Shown: piece after piece, positions 29,317-38,338 of the stretch
Position numbering within the stretch: the first letter of the stretch is position 1
How the letters are laid out: each line of letters begins with the position of its first letter
Source of the DNA: Collinsella sp. AF20-14LB
GTDB lineage: Bacteria > Actinomycetota > Coriobacteriia > Coriobacteriales > Coriobacteriaceae
NCBI RefSeq assembly: GCF_003459505.1
Contig: NZ_QRWD01000011.1
Coordinates: 10,135-74,134 of the forward strand
DNA: 64,000 bases
Reading direction: 5' to 3'
Notes under the pieces: model-generated
Database searches by the model: none
What the model saw: the letters and a program-made list of their open reading frames with translations, nothing else
Told to the model about the DNA's origin: nothing
Program-made: the position numbers and the translations under genes

Positions 29317-31112
29317 TCGACGAGGAGAACAAGTCCGCAACTATGACCGAGGCACCGGCCGCCGCCACAGCTGCGCCGGCCCACGCCGCTCCGGCGGGCT
29401 CCGCACCCGTGGAGCCCGAGGACACCGTGTTCTCCCTGCCTCTTTCGCATGTAACGCATGATATTTCGGATCTCGCCGATAACGAGGACGAAGAGGATGC
29501 CGTAGCGGCGCCCATCGGCGCACATGCTGCGGAACAGCCCACAGCGCCCGAAGCAACCCCGGCGCCGGCTCACTTTGCAGAGCCCGTCGCCGCGGCAATT
29601 AACGAGAGCGCTGCGGTGTTTGCGGCACCCGAGCCCGCCGCGCCGGCGTTTCCCATAGCCCCGGCATCCGAGGTTGCGCCCGCGTCTACGCCGGCGCCCG
29701 AGCCTATAGACGTCAGCCCGCAAGACGACGAGTCGACCGCCCGCGTGTCCGAGGAGCCCGACTCCCCGGACACCGGCGATTCCGAATCAAACGCCGAGAC
29801 CGACACCGTCTCTCCCGGTGACACAGCCGAGATCGACGTTGCCGCCGTTGAGGCCAAGCTCAAAGACCCCGGCTCGACCATGAGCTTTGAGCCCCTGACC
29901 GAGGAGCGCATCGAGACCGACTCGACCTATGATGCCGGCACCACCACGCAACTCATGTGGGGCGCCCGCTCTGACGTTGGCTGCGTACGCCCGCACAATG
30001 AGGATTCCTACCTGGTGCAGTCGCCGCTCTTTTGCGTATGCGACGGCATGGGCGGTCACGCCGCCGGCGAGGTAGCCTCTTCCATCGCCGTCGAGACTAT
30101 TGCCAAGACGGCCCCGCAGTCCGCCGACGCAGCACGCCTGGCCGCAGCCGTCGAGGCAGCCAACGCCGCCGTAATCGAGGCCGCCTTGAATGGCCTAGGC
30201 AAGCCCGGCATGGGCTGCACAGCCACTTGCGCCTATATCGAAAACGACACGCTCGCCATCGCCCACGTGGGTGACTCTCGCGCCTACCTGCTCCACGAGG
30301 GCACGCTCATCCGCGTGACCCGCGACCATTCCTACGTGGAGGAGCTCGTGGACGCCGGCGAGATTACGGCAGACGAGGCTCGCGTCCACCCCAACCGCTC
30401 GGTCATCACCCGTGCGCTGGGATCGGACCCCGCCATGTATGCCGACCACTTCACTCTGCATATCGAGGAAGGCGACCGCCTGATCCTTTGCTCTGACGGC
30501 CTTTCGAGCATGATTCCTGATAGCGATATCGAGAACATCGCCACGCAGTCCTCAACCGCGCAAATCTGCGTCGACAACCTAGTGGACGCGGCGCTTGCCG
30601 CCGGCGGCCACGACAACGTGACCGTAGTAGTCGTTGACCTGGTTGACGATGGCGTTATGCGCGAGGCGCAACGCGTGCGTCGCCGCAACATTACTATCGC
30701 CGCCATCCTGGCCCTCGTCTTTGTGCTGGCAGCTGGCATCTGGGCCTACACGGGTGTCACCGGCTCGTACTACCTGGGTACCCACCAGGGCAATGTCGCC
30801 GTCTGGCGCGGCCTGCCCGGCAAGCCGCTCGGACTCAAGCTTCACTGGCTCGAAAGCGAAACCAGTATTAAGCTGTCCGACCTGCCCGAAGACACGCAAA
30901 ACCGCCTCAAGGCGGGCATTCCGCAAACAAGTGTCGACGATGCGCAGGACACGATATCCAAGTACCGCCACCAGATCGACGAGGAGCAGACCCGCCAGGT
31001 GATCGACGCGCAAACGATTCGCGACAACACCAATCAGGGATCGACCTCCGAATCAGATTCCGAGAAAACCGCCGAACAGTCCGCCGAGGCCGAAGCCTCC
31101 GAAAAGAACTAG
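29313..31112 (+). CDS. pstP: PP2C-type Ser/Thr phosphatase (PstP/Stp family)
   Basis: A 599-residue protein that reverses the kinase signals of this operon. The first 205 residues are Ala/Pro/Glu-rich and disordered, an unusually long N-terminal extension. The PP2C domain follows (about 210-450) with SDVGCVRPHNEDSYL, VCDGMGGHAAGEVAS, HVGDSRAYLLH, LCSDGLSSMI and GGHDNVTVVVVD, which carry the metal-binding Asp residues. A membrane helix (about 455-480) and a Lys/Glu/Ser-rich external tail complete it. The start overlaps fhaB. Confidence 0.93.
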   Translation: MIDEENKSATMTEAPAAATAAPAHAAPAGSAPVEPEDTVFSLPLSHVTHDISDLADNEDEEDAVAAPIGAHAAEQPTAPEATPAPAHFAEPVAAAINESAAVFAAPEPAAPAFPIAPASEVAPASTPAPEPIDVSPQDDESTARVSEEPDSPDTGDSESNAETDTVSPGDTAEIDVAAVEAKLKDPGSTMSFEPLTEERIETDSTYDAGTTTQLMWGARSDVGCVRPHNEDSYLVQSPLFCVCDGMGGHAAGEVASSIAVETIAKTAPQSADAARLAAAVEAANAAVIEAALNGLGKPGMGCTATCAYIENDTLAIAHVGDSRAYLLHEGTLIRVTRDHSYVEELVDAGEITADEARVHPNRSVITRALGSDPAMYADHFTLHIEEGDRLILCSDGLSSMIPDSDIENIATQSSTAQICVDNLVDAALAAGGHDNVTVVVVDLVDDGVMREAQRVRRRNITIAAILALVFVLAAGIWAYTGVTGSYYLGTHQGNVAVWRGLPGKPLGLKLHWLESETSIKLSDLPEDTQNRLKAGIPQTSVDDAQDTISKYRHQIDEEQTRQVIDAQTIRDNTNQGSTSESDSEKTAEQSAEAEASEKN

Positions 31113-31128
31113 AAAGGGAGTGCCGCTT

Positions 31129-33999
31129 ATGAGTCGCCGCAACACCGAGCTGCTCTTGCTCATCGCCTCGGCGTTCCCCGTCATCCTACTGTATGCGATG
31201 TACGTCCTCACCGCGGGCGCTGCCATCTCCTTTGAGACGCTCGCCGTACCGATCGGCCTCTTTGCCGCCTTTGCCGCGGCCCACATTGCCGTGCGCATCT
31301 TGGCGCCCGGTGCCGACCCCGCCATCCTGCCCATTGTCTTTGTGCTTTCGGGCATCGGTATCACGTTCGTGACGCGTCTCGCACCCGCTCTCGCGATCTC
31401 ACAGCTCATCATCCTGTTTGTCTCGGTGGCCCTGATGGTGGGAACGCTCGCACTGGTCAAAAACCTCGACGTGGTCATGCGCTACAAGTACACCTTTGGC
31501 ATTATCGGCATCATCCTGCTGATGCTGCCCATCTTTATCGGCACCACGATCTCGGGCTCCAAGCTGTGGATTCGCATCGCGGGCTTTACCATCCAGCCCG
31601 GCGAGTTCGCCAAGGTCTTTATCGTGCTGTTCCTGGCCGGGTACCTGGCCGAGAACCGCGAGCTGCTCTCCATCTCCAACCGCAAGATCCTGGGCTTTAA
31701 GATCCCTCGCCTGCGACTGCTGCTGCCGCTGTTTGCCGTGTGGGGTGTGTGCTTGCTCGTCGTCGTCTTCGAACGCGATCTGGGTTCGGCCGTGCTGTTC
31801 TACACTATCTTCTTGCTGATGCTCTACGTTGCCACGGGGCGCTTTTCGTATGTCGTTATCGGCCTTGCGCTCTTAGCCGTTGGAGCCGTGGGCGCCTACA
31901 AGTTCCTATCGCACGTTCAGGTGCGTTTCCAGGTTTGGGTCGATCCGTTTAAGGACGCCCAGGGCCAGGGCTACCAGATCGTCCAGTCGCTCTTCTCGCT
32001 TGCCGATGGCGGTCTGGTCGGTGTTGGCATCGGCAACGGCATGGCCAACAACATCCCTGTCGTCGAGTCCGACTTTATCTTCTCGGCCATCGGCGAGGAA
32101 ATGGGCCTTTTGGGCGGCGGCGCCGTGCTCATCCTGTTTATGCTTTTTGCCGTGCGTGGCCTCACCACGGCAGCCCGCGCCAAGTCCGACCTTGCCGCCT
32201 TTAGCGCGACCGGCCTTACGGCGGCCATCAGCTTCCAGGCATTCTTGATCGTCGGCGGCGTAACCCGCCTGATCCCGCTGACCGGCGTCACCCTACCCTT
32301 TATGAGCCAGGGCGGCTCCTCGCTGCTGGCAAGCTTTATCATCGTCGCGCTGCTGCTGCGCGCCGGCGACGAGGCAACCGGACGCGAAGCCGAACTCACC
32401 GGCACCGGCACCATGGCCGCCATCACCGATGACCAGGTCGCATCCGCCGCCGCCCCGACCGGCACACGTTTTGCCAGCGCATCTTCCTACGGCCACGGCA
32501 ACCACTCCGCGGGTTCTCGCATGCGTCGTCGCCTGCTCGACACGCCTGAGTCCGGCGTGCTCGGCCGCGTGGCACTTGCCAACCGGCTGACTCGTGCCGT
32601 GTTTGCCTTTACGGCGCTGTTCGCCATCCTTATCGGCAACCTCACCTATGTCCAGGTCATCAAGGCGAAGGACTACCAGGACATGCCGACCAACAACCAC
32701 ACCATCGCCCGCTCCAAGTACATCCAGCGTGGCTCCATCATCACGTCCGACGGCGTGACACTAGCCGAGTCGCTGCAGCAGGAGGACGGCACCTACGCCC
32801 GTTCCTACCCCAACGGCAACATGGCCGCGCACGTGGTGGGCTACGTGAGCCAGCAATACGGCACCGCCGGCATCGAGAGCGTCATGAACGATACGCTCAC
32901 CGGCTCCAAGGATTACTCCAGCTGGAACAACGCCATCGCGTCGCTCGCGGGGCAGACCCAGCCGGGCAATACCGCCAAGCTCACCATCGACTCGCGCATC
33001 CAGACGGCTGCCGAGCAGGCGCTCAAGGGCTTTAAGGGCGCCGTGGTGGTCATGGATCCGCGCACCGGTGCGGTCCTTGCGTGCGCGAGCTCGCCCACCT
33101 ACGACAACACCAACATCGATGCGCTGCTCCAGTCGGGCGGCGGCGAGGACGGCTCCATGTACGACCGCGCCATGGACGCGCTGTACACCCCGGGCTCGAC
33201 CTTTAAGGTCGTCACGCTCTCCGCGGCACTCGAAACCGGCACCGCCAGCCTTACCAGCACGTACCAGGCGCCCGGCTCCATGGATATTGGCAACGCGCCG
33301 GTCACCAACTCTGGCAACGAGAGCTACGGCACCATCAGCCTGCAGCAGGCCTTCGCCGTGTCGTCCAACGTCGTCTTTGGCCAGGTGGCAAACGAGGTCG
33401 GCGCCAGCTCGCTCGTCCAGTTTGCCAACGCCTTTGGCTACGGTCAAAAGCTCGGTCAGGATCTGACCACCGCGGCTTCCATCATGGCCGACCCGTCGCT
33501 TATGACCGAGTGGGAGACCGCTTGGGCAGGCGCCGGCCAGCCCGTCGGCATGGACCACACGCCTGGCCCGCAGACCACCGTTATGCAGAATTGCGTGATC
33601 GCTGCAGCTATCGCCAACAGCGGCGTGGTCATGGACCCGTTCTTTGTGTCCCAGATACTCGCCCCGGACGGAACCGTTGTTAAGACCACGCAGTCCCGCT
33701 CGCTGGGCCAGGCCGTCAGCTCTGCCACGGCCGACCAGGTCAAGCAGGCCATGCTCGCCGTCGTCCAGTCCGGTACCGGCACCGATGCCCAGATTCCGGG
33801 CGTCAAGGTTGCCGGCAAGACGGGTTCGGCCGAGACCGGCGGCACCAACGTCAACTCTATGTTTGTTGGCTTTGCACCTTACGATTCACCCACGGTTGCC
33901 ATCTCGGTGGCCCTGGAGGATTTCGACAAACACGACGTCGAGGCGGCCAAGATTGCCGGCATCGTCCTGACCGCGGCGCTCGCCGCACAGGGAGCGTGA
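31129..33999 (+). CDS. FtsW/RodA glycosyltransferase fused to a transpeptidase PBP
   Basis: A 956-residue fusion. Residues about 1-410 are a SEDS-family (FtsW/RodA/SpoVE) multi-helix peptidoglycan glycosyltransferase. Visible motifs include TFGIIGIILLMLP, GEFAKVFIVLFLAGYLA, VFERDLGSA, and LPFMSQGGSS near the end. After a linker and a new membrane helix (about 485-510) comes a class-B penicillin-binding protein. Its active-site motifs are STFKVV (Ser nucleophile), SSNVVFG (SxN) and KTGSAE (KTG). In mycobacteria rodA and pbpA are adjacent separate genes; here they form one continuous frame. ATG 31129 follows AAAGGGAG. It makes and cross-links glycan strands at the outer membrane face. Confidence 0.93.
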   Translation: MSRRNTELLLLIASAFPVILLYAMYVLTAGAAISFETLAVPIGLFAAFAAAHIAVRILAPGADPAILPIVFVLSGIGITFVTRLAPALAISQLIILFVSVALMVGTLALVKNLDVVMRYKYTFGIIGIILLMLPIFIGTTISGSKLWIRIAGFTIQPGEFAKVFIVLFLAGYLAENRELLSISNRKILGFKIPRLRLLLPLFAVWGVCLLVVVFERDLGSAVLFYTIFLLMLYVATGRFSYVVIGLALLAVGAVGAYKFLSHVQVRFQVWVDPFKDAQGQGYQIVQSLFSLADGGLVGVGIGNGMANNIPVVESDFIFSAIGEEMGLLGGGAVLILFMLFAVRGLTTAARAKSDLAAFSATGLTAAISFQAFLIVGGVTRLIPLTGVTLPFMSQGGSSLLASFIIVALLLRAGDEATGREAELTGTGTMAAITDDQVASAAAPTGTRFASASSYGHGNHSAGSRMRRRLLDTPESGVLGRVALANRLTRAVFAFTALFAILIGNLTYVQVIKAKDYQDMPTNNHTIARSKYIQRGSIITSDGVTLAESLQQEDGTYARSYPNGNMAAHVVGYVSQQYGTAGIESVMNDTLTGSKDYSSWNNAIASLAGQTQPGNTAKLTIDSRIQTAAEQALKGFKGAVVVMDPRTGAVLACASSPTYDNTNIDALLQSGGGEDGSMYDRAMDALYTPGSTFKVVTLSAALETGTASLTSTYQAPGSMDIGNAPVTNSGNESYGTISLQQAFAVSSNVVFGQVANEVGASSLVQFANAFGYGQKLGQDLTTAASIMADPSLMTEWETAWAGAGQPVGMDHTPGPQTTVMQNCVIAAAIANSGVVMDPFFVSQILAPDGTVVKTTQSRSLGQAVSSATADQVKQAMLAVVQSGTGTDAQIPGVKVAGKTGSAETGGTNVNSMFVGFAPYDSPTVAISVALEDFDKHDVEAAKIAGIVLTAALAAQGA

Positions 34000-34131
34000 T
34001 GCCCGTGATCAAAGCGGATACTTGGGGCGCGCCGCGGCCGATGAGCTAGCGGCTACGCGCCACACGGCCCCAGCGGCCACACATTTGGTACTACACACAT
34101 CGTTGAGCGAATAGTTATGTTAGGAGCAGGA

Positions 34132-36093
34132 ATGGAACAGAGGGTCCTCGGGGGAAGATACCTCCTCAAGGATAAGGTGGGAACGGGCGGTATGGCGACC
34201 GTCTTCCGTGCACAGGATCAGGTCCTCGACCGCACGGTTGCCGTCAAGATCATGCTGCCGCAGTATGCCGGCGACGCCACCTTCGCCGCCCGCTTTAAGC
34301 AGGAAGCCCAGGCAGCTGCCGGCCTGTCCTCCCCCTATATCGTGGGCGTCTACGACTGGGGCAAGGACGGCGACACCTATTACATCGTCATGGAGTACCT
34401 GCGCGGTACCGACCTTAAGAGCGGCATCAAGAGCCACGGCGCCCTCGATCCCAAGAAGGTCGCGCAGATCGGCTCGCAGATCAGCTCCGCGCTTTCGGTC
34501 GCACACAAGCACGAGATCATCCACCGCGACATTAAGCCGCAAAACATCATGGTGCTGCCCGACGGCAACATCAAGGTAATGGATTTTGGCATCGCACGCG
34601 CCAAGAACAGTCATCTCACGCAGGACAACAACGTGCTGGGCACCGCCCACTATGTAAGCCCCGAGCAGACCCGCGGCCAGGACCTCGGCCCCACCTCGGA
34701 TATCTACTCGCTGGGTGTCGTCATGTACGAGTGCGCCACCGGCCGCGTACCCTTTGACGGCGACGACGCCATCTCGGTCGCGCTCAAGCAGGTCAACGAA
34801 CTCCCCATCCCGCCGAGCCAGATCAACTCCGGCGTCGATGCCGACCTGGAGCGCATCATCCTCAAGTGCATGGAGAAGGACCCGGCAAACCGCTTCCAGA
34901 CAGCCGACGAGCTGCGTCAGGTGCTCAACAGCTACCTGTCCGGCCGTGCTGTCAACGTCTCGGAGCCCACGCGCGTCATCGGTGCCGCCGGCGACCTGGG
35001 TGCCACCAAGACCCGCGAGCTTTCCGACTCAACGCGCGCTATGGTTCGTCCCGTCTCGGGCGTGAGCGGTCAGAATACCGCCCGTAGCTCAGTTTCGGGC
35101 TCCACCGGCTCCTACGAGGTCGAAAAGCCCAAGTCCAACAAGAACAAGATTATCGCCGCTGCGGTGGCAGCCGTTGCCGTCATCGGCATCGTGGTGGCCT
35201 TTGCCACAGGACTCTTTGGCGGCGAGCAGGTCACCGTGCCCGATGTGCTGGGCAAGGACCAGCAGACTGCCGTCGAGCAGATCAAGGAAGCCGGCCTCGA
35301 GGTCGGCACCATCGACCAAAGCTACAACGACGATATCGACGAGGGCAAGGTCGCCGAGCAGACGCCCAACGGCAAAACCAAGAAGGCCAAGGGCACCAAG
35401 GTGAACCTGGTAATCTCCAAGGGCCCCAAGCCCTCCGAGAAGGTTGAGGTTCCCAAGCTTGTCGGCCTGACCAAGGACCAGGCAGAAGCCGCGCTGGCAA
35501 GCGTTGGCCTGAAGGGCAACGCCTCCGAGGAGGCCAACGAGGCCGATGAGGGCCAGGTCTTTGAGCAGGGCACCGAACCCGGTAAGGAAGTCGAGAAGGG
35601 CACGACCATCTCGTACAAGGTCTCCAGCGGTCCTGACACCACCTCCGTCCCCGATCTGACCGACATGACCGAGGCCCAGGCGCGCAACGCCCTCGATATG
35701 GCAGGCTTTGGCGTCGACGTGAGCTACCAGGAGAACGATTCGGTTACCGAGGGCACCGTGATTAGCTGGAACCCCAGCGGCAAGCAGAAGCCTGGCGCCA
35801 CGATTACCGTCGTCATTGCCAAGAAGTCCGGCAAAGCCAGCGTTCCGGGCAACCTGTACGGCAAGAGCATCTCCGCCGCCGTTACCGCGCTCAACAACGC
35901 CGGGTTCTACAACATCGCATTCTGCGATCAGAACGGTAACCCCGTGAGCGGCAACGAAAACGCCACCGTTACGGGCGTCTCCCCCACCGGCAAGCAGTCT
36001 ACCGACAGCACGATTACGCTGACGGTCGCACTTTCTGGCTCGGGTTCGGGTTCGGGCTCGGGCACGGGCGACGATTCCGGTACGGTCAACTAG
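34132..36093 (+). CDS. pknB: PASTA-domain Ser/Thr protein kinase PknB
   Basis: A 653-residue transmembrane kinase. The cytoplasmic kinase domain (about 8-270) has VGTGGMATVF, VAVKIM, IIHRDIKPQNIM (HRD at 131-133), VMDFGIARA and YVSPEQTRG. A juxtamembrane stretch is followed by a membrane helix (about 343-362). Four external PASTA repeats begin VPDVLGKDQQ, VPKLVGLTKD, VPDLTDMTEA and VPGNLYGKS, and sense peptidoglycan precursors. It ends in a Gly-Ser tract. ATG 34132 is chosen because GGAG lies five bases upstream; ATG 34117 has no ribosome site. The gap of 130 bases after the PBP fusion may hold its own promoter. Confidence 0.96.
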   Translation: MEQRVLGGRYLLKDKVGTGGMATVFRAQDQVLDRTVAVKIMLPQYAGDATFAARFKQEAQAAAGLSSPYIVGVYDWGKDGDTYYIVMEYLRGTDLKSGIKSHGALDPKKVAQIGSQISSALSVAHKHEIIHRDIKPQNIMVLPDGNIKVMDFGIARAKNSHLTQDNNVLGTAHYVSPEQTRGQDLGPTSDIYSLGVVMYECATGRVPFDGDDAISVALKQVNELPIPPSQINSGVDADLERIILKCMEKDPANRFQTADELRQVLNSYLSGRAVNVSEPTRVIGAAGDLGATKTRELSDSTRAMVRPVSGVSGQNTARSSVSGSTGSYEVEKPKSNKNKIIAAAVAAVAVIGIVVAFATGLFGGEQVTVPDVLGKDQQTAVEQIKEAGLEVGTIDQSYNDDIDEGKVAEQTPNGKTKKAKGTKVNLVISKGPKPSEKVEVPKLVGLTKDQAEAALASVGLKGNASEEANEADEGQVFEQGTEPGKEVEKGTTISYKVSSGPDTTSVPDLTDMTEAQARNALDMAGFGVDVSYQENDSVTEGTVISWNPSGKQKPGATITVVIAKKSGKASVPGNLYGKSISAAVTALNNAGFYNIAFCDQNGNPVSGNENATVTGVSPTGKQSTDSTITLTVALSGSGSGSGSGTGDDSGTVN

Positions 36094-36145
36094 TCGCCAC
36101 CCCACCGCCCATTACGGCTCTCGCCGCAAACATATTCACTCACAG

Positions 36146-36185
36146 GCGCCCGCTTGCTCCCCCAGCAAGCGGGCGCTTCGTTTTT
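36146..36185 (+). terminator. Terminator of the growth-control operon
   Basis: A perfect 13-bp stem (GCGCCCGCTTGCT / AGCAAGCGGGCGC) with a 5-nt loop is followed by TTCGTTTTT. A textbook Rho-independent terminator directly after pknB. Confidence 0.92.
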
Positions 36186-36197
36186 GACATGGCATGA

Positions 36198-36450
36198 ACC
36201 AGAAGAGCCCGGCACCGTGGCGGTGTACCGGGCTCGATCAATCTCTGGTGCCCCCGGGCGAATTCAACCCCCCCCCGCAGGAAATTGGTGACGCGGGTGT
36301 CGACGGCTCGAACCCTGCCCTTAGACCAGAAGAGCCCGGCACCGTAGCGGTACCGGGCTCGGCAAATCTCTGGTGCCCCCGGGCGGATTCGAAAACTCCC
36401 CCCGCGGGGAAATTGGTGACGCGGGTGTCGACGGTCCTAATCCGTCGGCA
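36198..36450 (-). repeat. Two decayed copies of the tRNA-Arg 3' end with terminators
   Basis: Two tandem units of about 127 bp start at 36198 and 36325. Each has a hairpin (GAGCCCGG / CCGGGCTC), then TCTGGTGCCCCCGGGCGRATTC, the 3' end of the tRNA at 36502. Then follow GCGGGTGTCGACGG, a piece of the same tRNA in inverted sense, and unrelated AAATTGGTGAC. The anticodon and D arms are missing, so neither copy can be functional. They look like duplications left by insertion or excision at the tRNA 3' end. Confidence 0.75.
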
Positions 36451-36466
36451 GCTCCCACAAACCAGA

Positions 36467-36492
36467 AACGGCGCCGCTCTCGCGACGCCGTT
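36467..36492 (-). terminator. Terminator of tRNA-Arg
   Basis: AACGGCG-T-CGC and GCG-G-CGCCGTT pair around GAGA ten bases after the tRNA CCA end on the minus strand, followed by TTTCTGG. Confidence 0.65.
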
Positions 36493-36501
36493 ATAATCTT
36501 C

Positions 36502-36577
36502 TGGTGCCCCCGGGCGGATTCGAACCGTCGACACCCGCTTTAGGAGAGCGGTGCTCTATCCCCTGAGCTACGGAGGC
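36502..36577 (-). tRNA. tRNA-Arg (anticodon CCT)
   Basis: A complete 76-nt cloverleaf including an encoded CCA. Acceptor GCCTCCG pairs with CGGGGGC. The D arm is GCTC...GAGC, and the anticodon arm CCGCT-CTCCTAA-AGCGG has CCT at positions 34-36. The variable loop is GTGTC. The T arm, with TTCGAAT in its loop, has one A-C mismatch in the stem. It reads AGG codons. The 3' end is repeated in decayed form twice downstream, which suggests use as an integration site. Confidence 0.95.
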
Positions 36578-36658
36578 ATGTTGTATTAGTGTAGCAGATT
36601 TACGCCGCTGTAATGCAGCGTATACCCACTCTTCGAAGTTGCGGTGGAACAGCCCTCC

Positions 36659-36828
36659 GGAAAGTGCGTCCCACTATCCAGGCAAATTCTGGGTCAGACT
36701 TTCCCCATGAGACCTCGCTGGGAAACTGTGACCCACAATTTCGACTCGAAACGGGACACGGTTTCCCAAACGACCCCGTTCCGGAAACTACATCCCGGAA
36801 TCGACGCTCGAACTGGGATGCACTTTCC
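36659..36828. repeat. Phased alternating palindromic array, family A, locus 2
   Basis: Six 14-bp units start at 36659, 36691, 36721, 36753, 36783 and 36815 (spacing 32, 30, 32, 30, 32). They alternate GGAAAGTGCGTCCC-type and GGGTCAGACTTTCC-type. Unit bodies vary (CGTCCC, TGACCC, CATCCC), but paired changes keep neighbours complementary in several places. Confidence 0.9.
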
Positions 36829-36850
36829 CGATCGAGCCACATAGGAGACT

Positions 36851-36872
36851 GCGCCCCACTTTGAGGGGGCGC
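36851..36872 (-). terminator. Terminator of the DUF956/PTS operon
   Basis: GCGCCCC and GGGGCGC (with one extra G) pair ten bases after the DUF956 stop on the minus strand. The AATGACTAGT between them is a fragment of the dispersed repeat seen at 40482. Confidence 0.6.
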
Positions 36873-36882
36873 TCTTTAATGA

Positions 36883-37281
36883 CTAGTTGCCTTTGTGGAA
36901 AAGGTTCTTGATGACGGAGGGGATGCTCTTGGCGCCCTTGGCCGTCACATCGATAAAGTCGGGCGAACGAACGAGCTTGTCCTCGTCAATGTACTTACGC
37001 ACCGCGCGAAGCGTTTCCTTGTCATTGCGCGTCGAAAACGTAAAGTGGCCATTCTCTTTGGTAAAGATGGCAAAACGCGTAATCTTCTTGGTGCCGCGCA
37101 AAACCTCGGCGGCAATATAGTCGACCTCGTCCCACGGGATTTGGATATAATCCTCGGGATTACGCTCGTTATAGTACTCAAACGCCTTATTGCCCACCAT
37201 CACGTTACCGTGACTGGTAAGCCCCATCAGGCAGGTTGCCGGCGTTGCCAGATCGACCGTGCTGTTCTGAGATTGCGCCAT
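36883..37281 (-). CDS. manO: DUF956 family protein of mannose-PTS operons
   Basis: A 132-residue cytoplasmic protein matching the DUF956 (ManO) family, which is nearly always encoded after mannose-type PTS genes. Typical stretches are GLTSHGNVMVGNKAFEYYN, YIQIPWDEVDYI and HFTFSTRNDKETL. The precise role is not established; a regulatory role in PTS expression is proposed for ManO. ATG at 37279-37281 follows GGAGGGCGAGG. It is downstream of the IID gene with a gap of 120 bases, so it is probably the last gene of the PTS operon. Confidence 0.88.
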   Translation of the reverse strand: MAQSQNSTVDLATPATCLMGLTSHGNVMVGNKAFEYYNERNPEDYIQIPWDEVDYIAAEVLRGTKKITRFAIFTKENGHFTFSTRNDKETLRAVRKYIDEDKLVRSPDFIDVTAKGAKSIPSVIKNLFHKGN

Positions 37282-37401
37282 ACGCGCCTCGCCCTCCAAT
37301 AAAAACAATCGGACCGCATCCAGTGTACCCACCGGGTGCGGTCCGTTTCAATGGCTCAAAAGCCCTTGCCTAGCAACTCTCGGTCTTAAGCCGAAGCGTG
37401 C

Positions 37402-38322
37402 TTACATGAAGCCGCAGACGCGACCGATGATGCCGACGGCGAAGAGAGCCAGGATGATGACGATCGGGCTGACCTTCTTCTTGAGGAGCTTGCAGACCAG
37501 AAGGGTCAGGCACACGGCGGCAAGGCCGGGGATGAGCTGATCGAGGTTGGCCTGAAGCGTGGTGACCTTCACCGGGTCGAGTGCGTTGGCACCGACAGAG
37601 CTGTACATCGTCAGTGCCTGCTTGATGCCCTCAGAACCGGCGGGCAGGTTGGCCCAGTCGATATAGGCGCCAGCAGACTGCGTGACCTTGGAGACGACCG
37701 GGGTGAAGGAGATGGACACCCAGCGCTCGACCAGGGCGCCGATGATGAACATACCCAGGATGGAAGCACCCTCGGTGACCTTGCCCATCAGACCGCCGGA
37801 GAGGTCCTTGGCGATGGAGGAGCCGACCTTGTAGCCAAACTCCTGCGTGTACCACAGGAAAGCGTAACGGATGATGTTCCACGCGAAGAAGAACAGCAGC
37901 GGACCGGCGATGCTGCCGGACAGGGCCAGGGAAGCGCCCAGTGCGCCCAGAATCGGGCGAAGGGTGAACCAGAAGGCGGGGTCGCCGACGCCGGCGAGCG
38001 GGCCCATCATACCGACCTTGACGCCCTGAATGGCGACATCGTCAATCGGAGCACCGTTGGCGCGCTCCTCCTCGAGGGCGAGGGTAACGCCAATGACGGG
38101 GGCGGAAACATAGGGGTGGGTGTTATAGAACTCCAGGTGGCGCTTAAGAGCGGCAATCTGGTCATCCTTGCTGGTGTAGAGCTTCTTGATCGCAGGGATC
38201 ATTGCGAAGCACCAGCCGCCGTTCTGCATACGCTCGTAGTTCCACGAGCCCTGAAGGAACTGATGACGGAAGCAAACCTTCTTACGGTCAGCCTTGGTGA
38301 GCTGAATCTTGTTCTCTGCCAT
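37402..38322 (-). CDS. manZ: Mannose-family PTS membrane component IID
   Basis: A 306-residue IID subunit. With IIC it forms the sugar channel that delivers substrate to IIB. Typical features are FRHQFLQGSWNYERMQNGGW near the N-terminus, MMGPLAGVGDPAFWFTLRP, and the C-terminal helix VIILALFAVGIIGRVCGFM. ATG at 38320-38322 gives MAENKIQLTKADRKK and has GGGGAG upstream. It follows IIC by 16 bases. Confidence 0.93.
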   Translation of the reverse strand: MAENKIQLTKADRKKVCFRHQFLQGSWNYERMQNGGWCFAMIPAIKKLYTSKDDQIAALKRHLEFYNTHPYVSAPVIGVTLALEEERANGAPIDDVAIQGVKVGMMGPLAGVGDPAFWFTLRPILGALGASLALSGSIAGPLLFFFAWNIIRYAFLWYTQEFGYKVGSSIAKDLSGGLMGKVTEGASILGMFIIGALVERWVSISFTPVVSKVTQSAGAYIDWANLPAGSEGIKQALTMYSSVGANALDPVKVTTLQANLDQLIPGLAAVCLTLLVCKLLKKKVSPIVIILALFAVGIIGRVCGFM

Positions 38323-38338
38323 ATGTATCACTCCCCTC

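Noticed and set aside
36194..36534. Open frames on both strands across the tRNA-like repeats
   Set aside because: They arise from translating tRNA 3' ends and hairpins; peptides such as RIRTVDTRVTNF are known to result from repeated tRNA sequence rather than genes.
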